DNA of 64,000 nucleotides from Hanleya hanleyi (GCA_036873755.1 JAVTVY010045392.1:62001-126000), one strand, 5' to 3'; shown: positions 23,060 to 33,134, counted from the first letter of the stretch. Numbers and translations are program-made. The notes: generated by a model not told the origin, from the letters alone.

Positions 23060-24569
23060 CAGCACTTTTCCATGAGAATCTATCACAGCTACGTCGTCTA
23101 TCCATCTACCAAGGATTCCCCCTTTGGATTTGAGAGAAAAATCCGAGAGCGGGAACTATTCTGGATGCTAGAGCTTGGGCCAGTGTTTCCGTATGGTTTA
23201 AATGATAATGTCAGTGGGTTCGGCAATGTTACAAACCGCCGTACAAATATATCCAATATTACCCAACTTTAAACCCCATCAACGGAGACATCGCAGCCAT
23301 GGTTGGAGAAAGTTTAATAGTGCGATGATTCACGATCATATCACTTTAAATTACTTAGTGGGTTTAACTAACACACCCAATAGTACACATAGCTTACGTA
23401 CAGTTCTGCATGCATTACCTCTGAGAGCTTTAAATCATATAGCTTCAGGAAATATAATACCACCCAAAATCACTAAAGTATGTCAAGATATAGCATATTT
23501 TCGGTTGTATCGTCCAGTGAGCATAATCGAAACATCCCAAGATCGGCTTTTCTTGAAACTCAACTACTTAGATAAAGGACTGAACATTATTAATTTACCT
23601 CGAATCCTGAATGATCCGGAGGTACGCAACACTGTACCAAACTATTTTAAGTTCACAGAACCACCTTGCATTTCATATAAGTATACTAAATCTATAGCCA
23701 CCAAAATATTCAATTACTCTAATGCTGTCAAGGAGTTTGACTGGAACTTGTACACGTCGGGGGGCTATATAGTTGTGATTGTGAATCGTCGAACTTTATC
23801 TATACACCATGCAAACATGTTGTGACTGGTGATCTTGATGTGGTGAGTGATAAGGACCTAAGATTAATTCTAATGAAGGGACCTAAATATAGAGAGCCGA
23901 AGAATATAAATCTGAAGGCCGACCAGAAGATAGTCCTGTCTGCTTTGGAACAGTACGTTATTGATTGGTCTAAGCGAAAAAAAGTTGAACCTACAGTACT
24001 CGCTGATTGGCTGGACCTCACAAAGAGCAAGGTCGTTGAAACAATCCGCCATATTGACAGAAGTACCCTTCCCCAAGCAAAACAAGTACTGAGAAGCCTC
24101 AATTCGCAAGAAGTTCTAGCAGATCTCCAGAGTAAATTCGTCATAGTCCCAGCAGACAAAGCTCCAAATAATATAATATTGATATGTAAATATTATTATT
24201 ACCAGGTGCTGGTTGAAGAATTGAGTGTAAACATATCGTCATCAAATACGTCTACTTACTCTCAAACTGCATTTACTCTGGAAGATTTATTTAACAATTA
24301 CAAAACGTTTCTCAAGGAAAGAGGTATTTGTATTCCAACCAAACATAATGATATACCAAAGTATACTGGACCCCAAAATGCAGAAATCACCATACAAAGC
24401 TAGATTCATAGCTGGTTCTAGAAGCTGCACCACCAAGCTTCTTTCAACCCTGTTGACGAGGGGCCTTCAGGAAGTAAAAACATTTTGGGAAAGGTATTGC
24501 GCCACTATTTCTAAAAACTCTGGCGTTGAATGTATGTGGATATTGAACAAGCGTTCTGAGAACCCCAAC
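23060..24569 (+). mobile_element. Penelope-like element, 5' part (copy A)
   Basis: The first frame (23060-23272) carries RERELFWMLELGPVFPYGLND, which looks like the C-terminal end of a GIY-YIG endonuclease domain. It is followed by a linker, a C-x-C/C-x2-H stretch (YSCDCESS ... PCKHVVTGDL, near 23765-23835), then KGPKYREP, VPADKAPNNIILICK, and TPKMQKSPYKARFIAGS before WILNKRSE. This order, endonuclease before RT, is that of the Naiad group of Penelope-like elements. At least three frameshifts break it. The RT is interrupted at 24570 by a 2.1-kb insertion, and the duplication ends just after RT motif A begins (26783). Confidence 0.75.
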
Positions 24570-26700
24570 ATCTCGCCTTGCGGGGTCATCCGCCGAAGGT
24601 GCAGCAGTATTGAAAGCATACATGTAGAGCAAACAATAAGGTCTGGAATAGGTGATGTGATACAGACAACAATGTCTGGAATAGATTATCTGGTACAGAC
24701 AATAACATCAGTCCCATGTGGGATTACTGGCATATAAGTAAATCCCATGTAGGATGGATAGGTCAGTGCCGTCGGATTACTGGTGCATAGGGCAGTCCAG
24801 TGTGAGATTACTGCTGGATAGGTCAGTCCCATGTGAGATTACTGCTGGATAGGCCAGACCTGTGTAGGATTACTGCAGGATGGACCAGTCCTGTGTGTTA
24901 TTACTGATAGACCTGTCCCCTGTGGAATTACTGCTGGATAGTCCAGTCTCATGTGGGATTACTGCTGCATAGGCAGTCCAATGTGGGGTTACTGCTGCAT
25001 ATGGCAATCCTGTGTGGGATTACGGCTGGGGAGGCCAGTCCCATGTGGGATTACTGCTGGATAGGCTAAACCTGTGTGGGATTACAGCGGGATAGGTTAG
25101 TCCCATGTAGGATTATGGCTGGATAGGTCAGTGCCATGTGGGATTACTGCTGCATATTGCAGTCCAGTGTCATATTACTTCTGGATAGGTCAGTCCTGTG
25201 TGAGATTACTGCTGCATAGGCCAGTCCCGTATGGAATTACTGCTGGATAGGCCAGTCCCATGTGGGATTACTGCTGGATAGGCCAGTCCGGTCTGGAATT
25301 ACTGCTGGATAGGTCAGTCCCGTGTGGCATTACTGCTGGATAGGCCAGTTCCATTTAGGATTACTGCTGGATAGGTCAGCTCTGTGTGAGATTACTGCTG
25401 GATAGACCAGTCCCAAATGGGATTACTGCTGGATAGACAAGTCCCAAATGGGATTACTGCTGGATAGTTGAGTTCCATATGGAATTACTGCTGGATAGGT
25501 CAGTCCCGTGGGGCATTACTGCTGGATAGGCCAGTGCCATTTGGGAATACTGCTGGATAGGTCAGTCCCGTGTGGGATTACTGCGGGAGAGCTGTGACCT
25601 TGGAAAACAAGAAACATGTCCACCAAGTTTTATAATCATCCCACGAAAGGTTCAACAAACTTTCCATGTACAAATCTACATGTAAATTTTTGCTCAACAA
25701 AAATCTTATAAATGGAAACGTACAATGTCTAAACTGCAATAATTAGGACAAAAATTCATATTTAATGTCATATTTCTTAAATAGCACATGCACAGCCTCG
25801 AATCACATTCAACTTGGGTATGAAAGCTGACAGCTTCAGAAACTTTCCATGTGCAGGTGTACATGTATATACATGTACATTATTATTGGTAGATTACTTA
25901 GACAAAACCCTCAAAATTTGAACAAAAAATAATATTTCATCTCCTAAATAGCACAGGGACATCCTCTAATCATAAGAAACATGTGTACCAAGTTTCATAA
26001 TCATTCAATGACAGCTGACAACTGCAGCAAACTGTGGTGTACAGATGTACATGTGCACTTCAGCTAAACGCAAAACTCAATCATTTGCCATAATTTGGAG
26101 AAAAATTAATATTTCATCTCAAAAATAGCACACGTACATCCTCCAATCATAAGAAACATGTGTACCAAGTTTCATAATCATCCAATGAGAGCTGACAACT
26201 GCAGCAAACTTACCATGTACATGTACATGTATACACAAAGAGGCCTATATGTACAATTCACCTAAACAGAAAACTCTATCATTTGCCATAATTTGGAGAA
26301 AAATTCATATTTCTTCTCAAAAATAGCACAGGTACATCCTCTAATCATAAGAAACAAGTGTACCAAGTTTCATAATCATCCAATGAGAGCTGACAACTGC
26401 AACAAACTTTCTAAGTACAGATGTACATGTGCACTTCAGCTAAATGCAAAACTCTATCATAGGGATTTTAACATTGGAGCACCCCAGGCGTAGTACCCCC
26501 AGGTGGCATACCCACCCCCCATATTTTTTTCTTTTTTCAATATTTTTTCTAATTTTTCTAGATTTTTTTTGAATTTGTTAAACCAAAAACCTTATCATTT
26601 CCAGGCAGGGGACACCGACAACGACAACCGACACTGACACCGACAACGACATCCTCTTTCCCCCCTAACAATATCTCCCCTTTACTTCGTAAGGCGAGAT
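24570..26700. mobile_element. 2.13-kb satellite-bearing insertion inside the RT frame (copy A)
   Basis: Starts ATCTCGCCTTGCG and ends CGTAAGGCGAGAT, inverted complements with two mismatches. The RT frame before it (WILNKRSENPN) joins in frame with KNSKCLMEELDAKG after it. Inside, in order, are a 31-bp minisatellite (about 24640-25590), three units of about 170-200 bp (to 26460), a T-rich stretch and a GACAACGACACC microsatellite. The ends are not GT-AG, so this is a transposon rather than a spliceosomal intron. No protein is encoded. Confidence 0.72.
24640..25590. repeat. Minisatellite, 31-bp unit (copy A)
   Basis: About 27 units of GATTACTGCTGGATAGGYCA followed by GTCCCRTGTGG, with period close to 31 bp. 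Internal to the insertion in the Penelope-like RT. Confidence 0.93.
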
Positions 26701-26783
26701 AAAAACTCAAAATGTCTTATGGAAGAACTTGATGCTAAAGGTCACATACCGTATAGACATGTATCCACATGGGATAATCACAT

Positions 26784-27640
26784 ACAAGACACAATAATAT
26801 TCAACAAGAAACCTTGGCTAGAAACGCAGAAAGGTAATCATGAATATAAGTAAGTGGCTACTTATCTTGTTGCATGTCTCCATGCAAGTAGCTGTGGTCT
26901 TGGATGTGGAGCACAAAGTTACCCTCCGTACAGGGCTCATGGAATCTTGCCAGGAATGAGCACTTGGAGGGCAGCGTGTATGAGTTGGGAAGAGTGCTGT
27001 CGCCAATGTAGCATACAAGGTGTCCTATTCTGTGATAGTGGTAGTGGTGCGAGAAATTACTGCCATGACTACAGGGACCCGAGCCCAAGAATCCGGAAGT
27101 AATCATGTATGAGTTGGGTATAAGGAACGCCATCGTACCAAACCTGACGCTTTGAACCACCTGACCCCATAGTCAGTCCACATTCCGCTTTATATCCAAC
27201 TCTGTGTACTTTAATCCTTGATGCAGATTTTACTGTTGAGAGTTGACAGCGGAACCTCTGAGTCTACTCTGTGTCTTTGTCAACTATCTGTACTTTACTG
27301 TTGCTGACACTGGTGACCTGAAAATAATTACATTATTAATACTCACAAAGTGTCAGTTCTTGCGTTGAAACTGTGAGTTGACTGCCAGGAGACTCAGTTG
27401 ATATGATCTAGAAGATCATAGCTCTAACCTGAAATGACACAAGCAGAAACGCAGTAAAGGCAAAGAATAAAACTCACCATTGTGTCAGGCTTGATTGTTG
27501 ACTTGAGAGTCTGTGATTGGCAATCTGAGCTATTACTTCTTCTCTGGTGATCATTTAGTATGTGGACATATGATATGACTGAGAGATGAGATGAGATCAT
27601 ACAGCAAGCTGGCAGACTTGCTGCGATGATACAAAATGCC
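26784..27640. other. Spacer between duplication copy A and the DIRS element
   Basis: Unique in the window. It holds a cysteine-rich open frame (see next entry). The rest, 27103-27640, shows no element signature; the part nearest 27640 is probably the 3' untranslated end of the DIRS element. Confidence 0.45.
26839..27102 (+). CDS. Cysteine-rich open frame, possible secreted peptide or exon
   Basis: I do not recognise a family. A frame without an ATG (from 26854) encodes about 80 residues with ten Cys, including CMSWEECCRQCS and, later, FCDSGSG and NYCHDY, ending at a TAA at 27100. In another frame an ATG at 26839 starts a short hydrophobic, signal-peptide-like stretch (KWLLILLH). The two are out of frame, so this is either a broken gene, an exon entered by splicing, or coincidence. 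Confidence 0.25.
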
Positions 27641-27664
27641 GCCCCCCCCCCTCTTTTTGAAAAG

Positions 27665-28186
27665 TTACTTGACCACGTGCTGGGCAGCCACCAATGGCCC
27701 AAGCGTGGTCACTCTATCTGATTGCACTGACATGTCTCTCAGATAGAAGTTAGTGAATGTGGAATTTGCCGTCCAAGCACAAGCCTGAACAATTTCATTG
27801 AGGGATAAGTTCTTCCATAACGGCCATGACGTAGCGATGGCACGAATTTCATGAGAAGAAGCGGTAGACAGTAGCGGGGGAGCGTCAATGGCCAATTGAT
27901 ATGACCACTTAATGGTTTTCTTTAACCACGAAGCGATGGTATTCTCAGTAATGTCACGTACCGCCGAAGGACGAAGAGATAAGAATAACAGACGACGCGA
28001 GCCCCGACCGGGATCGGTACGAGTGAGATAGTGGCGTATGGCTCGAACAGGGCATAACAGAAGGTCGTCTTCTAGACCATGTACAAAGTCTGATAACGCA
28101 GGGATGGAGTACAAACGTTGCGCACACGGACCTAAGCGAACCGACTCATTTTTGGCGATGAACTCAGGAATAGGTCGAAACGACAC
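27665..28186 (-). CDS. DIRS tyrosine recombinase, C-terminal catalytic part
   Basis: This frame continues the recombinase after the frameshift near 28164-28186. SSHEIRAIATSW supplies the His and second Arg, and ACAWTANSTFTNFYLRD supplies the late His/Trp position and the nucleophile Tyr. The R-H-R-Y set is therefore complete across the two frames. The single frameshift is the only visible defect in this enzyme. Confidence 0.85.
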   Translation of the reverse strand: MSFRPIPEFIAKNESVRLGPCAQRLYSIPALSDFVHGLEDDLLLCPVRAIRHYLTRTDPGRGSRRLLFLSLRPSAVRDITENTIASWLKKTIKWSYQLAIDAPPLLSTASSHEIRAIATSWPLWKNLSLNEIVQACAWTANSTFTNFYLRDMSVQSDRVTTLGPLVAAQHVVK

Positions 28187-28720
28187 GAGACCAATCCGCC
28201 GTCCAGGTCATAGATGATCTCTCAAGAGCATGAAGTTCAAACACTCTAGACGCCAAAGCAAAAGCCGCCAGAAAAGCAGTCTTGCAGGCCACAGCTTTAA
28301 TAGAGGCGGACTCTAAGGGTTCAAAGGGCGGACGAATCAGAGCACACAGAACCACACCAATATCCCATTTCGGTAACAGCTGTCGAGTACGGCGAGACTG
28401 TAGCGCGAAAGCCCGAATGAGCGCAGAGATATAGTTGTTTAGACTAATGTCGATGCCGGCAGAAAGACGTAAAACCCTAGCCAAAGCAGACCGATACCCC
28501 TCAATGGTACTGATTTGAAACTTCTTGTCACGATGGAGATGGAGAAGGAAGTCAGCAACTAAGGAAACAGAGGCAGAATCGGGATTGGCATCACGTTCTC
28601 GGCACCAGGAGACGAAATAGGCCCATTTGGCTTGATAGAGCTGCGATGTGGAAGATCGATTGGCTGACACCATCGTTTGTGCAACTTCCGCTGAAAATCC
28701 TTGGACTGTGAGTGCACTCT
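28164..28720 (-). CDS. DIRS tyrosine recombinase, N-terminal part
   Basis: Only the last 185 or so codons of the open frame that starts at 30545 are meaningful; the rest is the shadow of the RT gene. They encode the core-binding region (SSTSQLYQAKWAYFVSWC, FLLHLHRDKKFQISTIEGYR) and the first catalytic Arg block (AFALASRVFELHAL). It begins about 50 nt after the RT frame ends, in a different frame. It stops at VVSTYS, where the protein should go on, so a one-base frameshift separates it from the C-terminal part. Confidence 0.85.
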
Positions 28721-28765
28721 GGATAGTCTGCAGACGTGTAAATTGAGCCACCGCGGGTTTTGACG

Positions 28766-30865
28766 TCACAGGTAGGGCCACACTGGTAGACGTCGAGGTG
28801 GAGCCGTGAGAAGTGGAAGCAGAATCGGGAACCACTGACGACGCGGCCACCACGGAACCACAAGTAACACCACGCAGTCGTGCTGAGCAATCTTCTGGAG
28901 AACTTCTAGAATGATGGCCATCGGTGGGTAGGCATAGGCTAGGAAGTTGTCCCAACTGATCGACAGAGCGTCGATGGCGAAGGCTTGAGGGTCCAAAATC
29001 GGACTGACGAAGAGAGCCAGCTGTGCATTGTTCCTCGTCGCAAACAGGTCGATTAATGGAGACCCCCACACATTGCAAATCTGACGGAACACCTCCGGAT
29101 GAAGTTGCCATTCGGTCTGAAGGACGGTGTCGGGACGAGACAGACGGTCCGCTAAGACATTGAGCTGACCCGGAACGTGGCGAGCATGAAGATGGCAGTG
29201 ATGAATGAGAGCCCAGTCGAAGAGATCCCATACTAGTCGAAACGTTGCGAGAGATCGAGTGGTACCCATCTTGTTGATGTGGGCTATCACCGTCGAATTG
29301 TCCGTAGCTATGAGGAGGGACGAATTGCTGAGACGATAACTCCAATGTTGAACCGCAAGGATGACTGCCTTCATCTCCAAAAGGTTGATGTGAAGTCTGG
29401 ACTCCAAAGTCGACCATCTGCCGGAGACCTCCAGATCGTCCAGATGGGCTCCCCAGCCCGTCTCGGAAGCATCGGTATAGAGATGGTGATCCGGAACAGG
29501 AGACCGGGACGGAACTCCCCGAATTACGTTGTGACGAGACTGCCACCAAATCAGATGTGGGTGTAGAGACGTCAACACCGGGACCGCAGGATTGAGAGAT
29601 GACCTCTGAAGATAAGGAGACAGATGATACTGCAGAGGACGAACCTGGAGACGTCCGTAATGAGTAAGATCCTGCGTGGAAGTGAGTAAATCCAGAAGAC
29701 TTTGCCACTGTTGTCTTGTCTGAAACGTTGATGATAAAAACCTTAGAATCAGCACCTGGATTTTGGTCCAACGGTCCTCTGGAGGGTACACCAGTTGAAG
29801 ACGAGTATCGAACACCGCCCCGATGTAACGCCGAACTTGCGCTGGAATCAGCTCCGACTTTAGGGGATGCGGAATGAAACCCAGATGGCGTAATACAAGC
29901 AGTGTGAAGCGGACTTGTGCGTTGAGACTGTCCTTGTCTGGAGCCCACATGAGTATATCGTCTATATACACCTCGATGAAAATACCCCGAAGATGAAGGA
30001 ACGCCATGACTGGTGACGTGATGCGGGTAAATAGCCAAGGAGCGACATTGACCCCGAACGGGAGAACTTGCCATTCGAAGCGCCGATCGTTGACAACAAA
30101 ACGTAGGAAGCGTCGATGACGAGGATGAATAGGGATATGTAGGTAGGCGTCTTGGAGATCGATCGAGGCCAGCCAATCCAAATGATTGAGGCGGGCCCGA
30201 ATCGACGACACAGACGCCATCTTGAAATGAGGAGGTGTTACAAGATGAAATTTGTTCAAAACTTTGAGGTCTATCACCATCCTCATCTGATCTGAATCCT
30301 TCTTTGGTACCAGGAAGACGTGGCTGTAAAATCTCACGCTGACGTCGTCTAGTGGAAGTTCTCTGACGGCACCTTTTGAGATCAAGGTGTCGACAGAGGA
30401 CAGGAGCATCTTTACATGACCTGCGGGAACTGGAATTCGGGAGGGACGAGGCCGAGAGATGAGCCTTGGTCGGGACTTGAAATCGAACAGGAATCCCTCC
30501 TTCAAAGTCCTTATAATCCAGTCGTCGTCCGTAATCAAACGCCAATTCTCGCAGAAAACTTGCAGACGTCCGCCTACAACCGGATGACTGTAATGACGAA
30601 AAGCGGGTAGATGGAAATCTTTGACGTGAACGGAAGCCGGATAGTCATTTGGTGGAAGAGCCACCGCGCTTGGAACCGGATTTCCCACGGCCGAAGCGGC
30701 GGCCACGGCCTCTACCTGGAGGTTTGTCGATGCCACGAAAATCATGCTGAGGGACACCCTTCTGCTGGGCGGATTTGGAAGCACGACCCCGAGAAGGTTT
30801 CCGATCCACGGAAAACGCGGAACGCCGAGCAACCGCAGAAACCAAACGAGCAGTTCGCTCCTCAC
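28766..30865 (-). CDS. DIRS reverse transcriptase-RNase H
   Basis: 699 codons. The N-terminal part has the DIRS lead-in (GGRLQVFCENWRLITDDDW). RT motifs follow: HVFLVPKKDSDQMRMVIDLK, SIDLQDAYLHIPIHP (catalytic Asp), QVLPFGVNVAPWLFTR and EVYIDDILMWA (YIDD). RNase H follows: HLYTDASETGWGAHL, INLLEMKAVILAV, LIATDNSTVIAHINK, VPGQLNVLADRLSR. The C-terminus has LFATRNNAQLALFVSP and LLVVPWWPRRQWFPIL, typical of the region after RNase H in DIRS elements. All key acidic residues are present, so the domain could be active. The first Met used here is a guess; expression may be by frameshift or internal initiation. Confidence 0.92.
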   Translation of the reverse strand: MRSELLVWFLRLLGVPRFPWIGNLLGVVLPNPPSRRVSLSMIFVASTNLQVEAVAAASAVGNPVPSAVALPPNDYPASVHVKDFHLPAFRHYSHPVVGGRLQVFCENWRLITDDDWIIRTLKEGFLFDFKSRPRLISRPRPSRIPVPAGHVKMLLSSVDTLISKGAVRELPLDDVSVRFYSHVFLVPKKDSDQMRMVIDLKVLNKFHLVTPPHFKMASVSSIRARLNHLDWLASIDLQDAYLHIPIHPRHRRFLRFVVNDRRFEWQVLPFGVNVAPWLFTRITSPVMAFLHLRGIFIEVYIDDILMWAPDKDSLNAQVRFTLLVLRHLGFIPHPLKSELIPAQVRRYIGAVFDTRLQLVYPPEDRWTKIQVLILRFLSSTFQTRQQWQSLLDLLTSTQDLTHYGRLQVRPLQYHLSPYLQRSSLNPAVPVLTSLHPHLIWWQSRHNVIRGVPSRSPVPDHHLYTDASETGWGAHLDDLEVSGRWSTLESRLHINLLEMKAVILAVQHWSYRLSNSSLLIATDNSTVIAHINKMGTTRSLATFRLVWDLFDWALIHHCHLHARHVPGQLNVLADRLSRPDTVLQTEWQLHPEVFRQICNVWGSPLIDLFATRNNAQLALFVSPILDPQAFAIDALSISWDNFLAYAYPPMAIILEVLQKIAQHDCVVLLVVPWWPRRQWFPILLPLLTAPPRRLPVWPYL

Positions 30866-31318
30866 GAATCGCCGGCATTACGGACTCAACAGCATTGTTG
30901 AAAATCCATTTAGAAGACAATGGCTGCCGCTGAAGTTGATCCTTAATAAAATATGGAACGTCAGATTTGACACCTTTAAGTAAGGAAGAACGTTGCGCTT
31001 GCAGAAGTGAAGCATAAGAAAAGGCACCCGCCTGAATGACTGAACGGTTAGCCTTAATGAGAGTATCCAAGAAGGCACGTAAGTACTCGATGCGACCGGA
31101 AGATAACAAAGTTGACCCATTCTCCAAACGTAATGCAGGATCCAAGGAAATCCGGGATGACGCCAACAAAAACCAATCCGCGTAAGATGTAGCACGCTGG
31201 ATAGACAGTAACATATCCATAATACCAGAAACACCTTGGATGGCACCGAAACAGCAGTCGAAGAGGATGGTTTCGTTAAACGACTCAAATCTCGATCTGT
31301 TTTGGGAGCTTAATCCGG
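30645..31318 (-). CDS. DIRS gag-like protein, C-terminal part (shifted frame)
   Basis: This frame is open from about 31318, overlapping the end of the main gag frame by a few codons. It contains RFESFNETILFDCC and SIQRATSYADWFLLASSRIS, which resemble the C-terminal half of DIRS gag proteins. It ends in a basic Gly/Arg/Lys tail (GRGRGRRFGRGKSGSKRGG), suited to RNA binding. It overlaps the start of the RT frame (30865) by 220 nt. Whether the split is programmed or a mutation cannot be told from one copy. Confidence 0.7.
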
Positions 31319-32785
31319 CAACACGTTGTCATGGACTGGATGACGTGAAACGGAGGGCTTCTTAAGTTTGTTGTCCTCTCCCAATTGATCCTCAAATAAC
31401 TTCAGATTGGACTCCCAAGCTGGAGACGGAGCGCAGGAGGAAAACGTCCTTCGAGACGTCGACGATGACGTAAACGCAGCAGAAGCCGCAGTAGGACAAA
31501 CATAACGCGAAGAAAGCGGCTCGGTTGGCGACGGCATATCCGGAACAAGCGCCAAAAGTGCTTTCATTTTGACAGAAAACGCCATCATAGAAGGATCCTC
31601 CGAACATTCCGACGTTGAAGAGGAATTATCATCATCAGACGAATCAGTCGAAACCGGTGACGGAGCACGAACGGTGTCATGACGCTGGGAGGACGGAACA
31701 CTCTGATTGAGAGTATAGTCAAGAAACGGAGTCTGCGCATGACCAGACTGACGTGGCAAATGGCGTGGAGACAAACGGGAACGTCGAACCGGAGAACGAG
31801 AACGGCGTACCGGAGAACAAGAAACCCGTAAAATAGCACCACGATGTCTCGGTGAATGAGAACAACGAACCGGAGATCGAGAACGCCGAACTGGAGAATT
31901 AGAATAAAGAACACGAGACGGTGTAACAGGCCGACGCGGAGACGGAACAATACAACGTACCGGAGAACGAGAACGAGAACGGCGTTGCGTAGAACCATTA
32001 CGATGATCAGACACGCGAGAATGATGACGTGAAGAGTCAACCTGTGTCGAACCCGGTGGTTGTAAATCCGTAACACGAACATTTAAAGCCGATCCCGAAC
32101 GCCCTTCCATAGAAAAGGATGTTGATTTCTTTATGGATGAACCAGCAGATTTAAATCGTAAAGGTGATAACCGACGATGTAAATTTCTATTGTGAGAATC
32201 AGCAGGCGAAAGGCCAACAGACAAAGGAGTCGGTGAACTGACATGTGGGGAAGACGAAATCTTTTGTCCGACGGGAACAATAGAGCGTCCCGGTAGCGGA
32301 GACCTGGCCTTTGTCTGCTTGAACAAAGGAACCGGTTTTCCAAGGCCTCCAGACAAAGCAAGACCCGAGGAGGCTAGGCTATCGAGTACACCTGAATTAT
32401 CCTGTCGTACAACCGTACCACTAGGTGGTATAAATTCCCCAGACCCAGACGAAGGAGTTGGACTTCTAGAATTACGGGGCAAATCTAACCCAGGACCCAG
32501 ATCTTGATTGATTTTAATGTCCTCAACTAGAGTAATTTCCACCACCCGTCTATCGACTTCCGATAGATCGGGGTTCTCAGAAGCCTGCAGCAAATAGGAC
32601 CTACGGGCTTGAGCATAATTTTGCCAAGTATCATTATCCCAAGACACACATTCATTACACGTGTTATTTCTATAACAAATTTTGTCCTTACAGACGAAAC
32701 ATCGCGTATGGGCATCCAAGCGTGTCGAAATTCGTCCACACGCATGGCAAGAATTTGAAGGAATGGGAACAGAATACTCAGACAT
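31310..32785 (-). CDS. DIRS gag-like protein, main part
   Basis: 491 codons from ATG at 32785. The N-terminus has a Cys-rich block (CHACGRISTRLDAHTRC, then CKDKICYRNNTCNEC, residues about 13-46), the usual start of DIRS gag proteins. A long Ser/Arg-rich middle follows (RRSRSPVR repeats, residues about 260-350), suggesting nucleic-acid binding. It terminates at VLPD-stop. The expected C-terminal half of the protein continues in another frame from about 31318, so the gene carries a frameshift or uses one. Confidence 0.82.
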   Translation of the reverse strand: MSEYSVPIPSNSCHACGRISTRLDAHTRCFVCKDKICYRNNTCNECVSWDNDTWQNYAQARRSYLLQASENPDLSEVDRRVVEITLVEDIKINQDLGPGLDLPRNSRSPTPSSGSGEFIPPSGTVVRQDNSGVLDSLASSGLALSGGLGKPVPLFKQTKARSPLPGRSIVPVGQKISSSPHVSSPTPLSVGLSPADSHNRNLHRRLSPLRFKSAGSSIKKSTSFSMEGRSGSALNVRVTDLQPPGSTQVDSSRHHSRVSDHRNGSTQRRSRSRSPVRCIVPSPRRPVTPSRVLYSNSPVRRSRSPVRCSHSPRHRGAILRVSCSPVRRSRSPVRRSRLSPRHLPRQSGHAQTPFLDYTLNQSVPSSQRHDTVRAPSPVSTDSSDDDNSSSTSECSEDPSMMAFSVKMKALLALVPDMPSPTEPLSSRYVCPTAASAAFTSSSTSRRTFSSCAPSPAWESNLKLFEDQLGEDNKLKKPSVSRHPVHDNVLPD

Positions 32786-33134
32786 TATTTACGAAAGAAA
32801 ATATTTCGAAAATAAACTTTGAACAACAACAACTTGTATGACAACATCAACTTGTATAAACTTTGAACAACTACAACTGTATTGCAATCAAACTCCCTGA
32901 GGTGCACCACTGGAGGTACAAACGAGAAAGAGGAAGAGTATACTGGGAGCTGGCTTTTATATCCAGGCTGAGCAGGAGAGCTCCCCTAAAGGGAGACTAC
33001 TCTCTGGGGAGGATAACTCCCCAGGAGAGAGCAGGGAGAGCTCCCCTAAAAGGAGGATAACTCCCCAGGGGAGATAACTTTTGTTTTAAACTGGCGTTTA
33101 ACATTTGTATTGTATATCTCCGACGTCTCAAAAG

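Larger units (their letters stand above)
7125..26783 (+). repeat. Large direct segmental duplication, copy A
   Basis: From AAAAGGGGCATAACTCAGG (near 7125) to GTATCCACATGGGA (ending 26783) the sequence matches 33130-47797 in the same order and orientation, with sparse substitutions and a handful of large indels. It carries DTWD2 exons 2-6, three minisatellites and the 5' half of a Penelope-like element. Relative to copy B it has extra blocks at 8243-8732, about 13602-13785, 14053-19305 and 20100-20950, and lacks the 35311-36991 block. A misassembled second haplotype is an alternative explanation. Confidence 0.93.
27650..33125 (-). mobile_element. DIRS-type tyrosine-recombinase retrotransposon
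   Basis: Minus-strand element with the DIRS gene set: gag-like ORF (32785-31310 and on to 30645 in another frame), RT plus RNase H (30865-28766), then tyrosine recombinase (about 28720-27665). DIRS elements replicate by reverse transcription and integrate with a tyrosine recombinase instead of a DDE integrase. The 5' side (32790-33125) has repeated CTCCCCAGGGGAG-like inverted units that could be part of the terminal repeats. Exact ends were not resolved. Frames are long and mostly intact, so the insertion is much younger than the surrounding remnants. It sits exactly between the two duplication copies. Confidence 0.9.

Noticed and set aside
22845..23105. 86-codon minus-strand ORF as a stand-alone gene
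   Set aside because: Only 22914-23004 is meaningful (DTWD2 exon 2); flanking codons lie beyond clear splice sites.
24570..26700. Spliceosomal intron within the Penelope-like RT
   Set aside because: The boundaries that restore the frame are ATCTCG...GCGAGAT inverted ends, not GT-AG, and the block is made of satellites; an insertion explains it better. Cryptic GT and AG sites nearby cannot be wholly excluded.
28720..30545. Ser-rich N-terminal 600 codons of the minus-strand frame ending at 28164
   Set aside because: Antiphase shadow of the DIRS RT-RNase H gene; only the C-terminal recombinase part is real.
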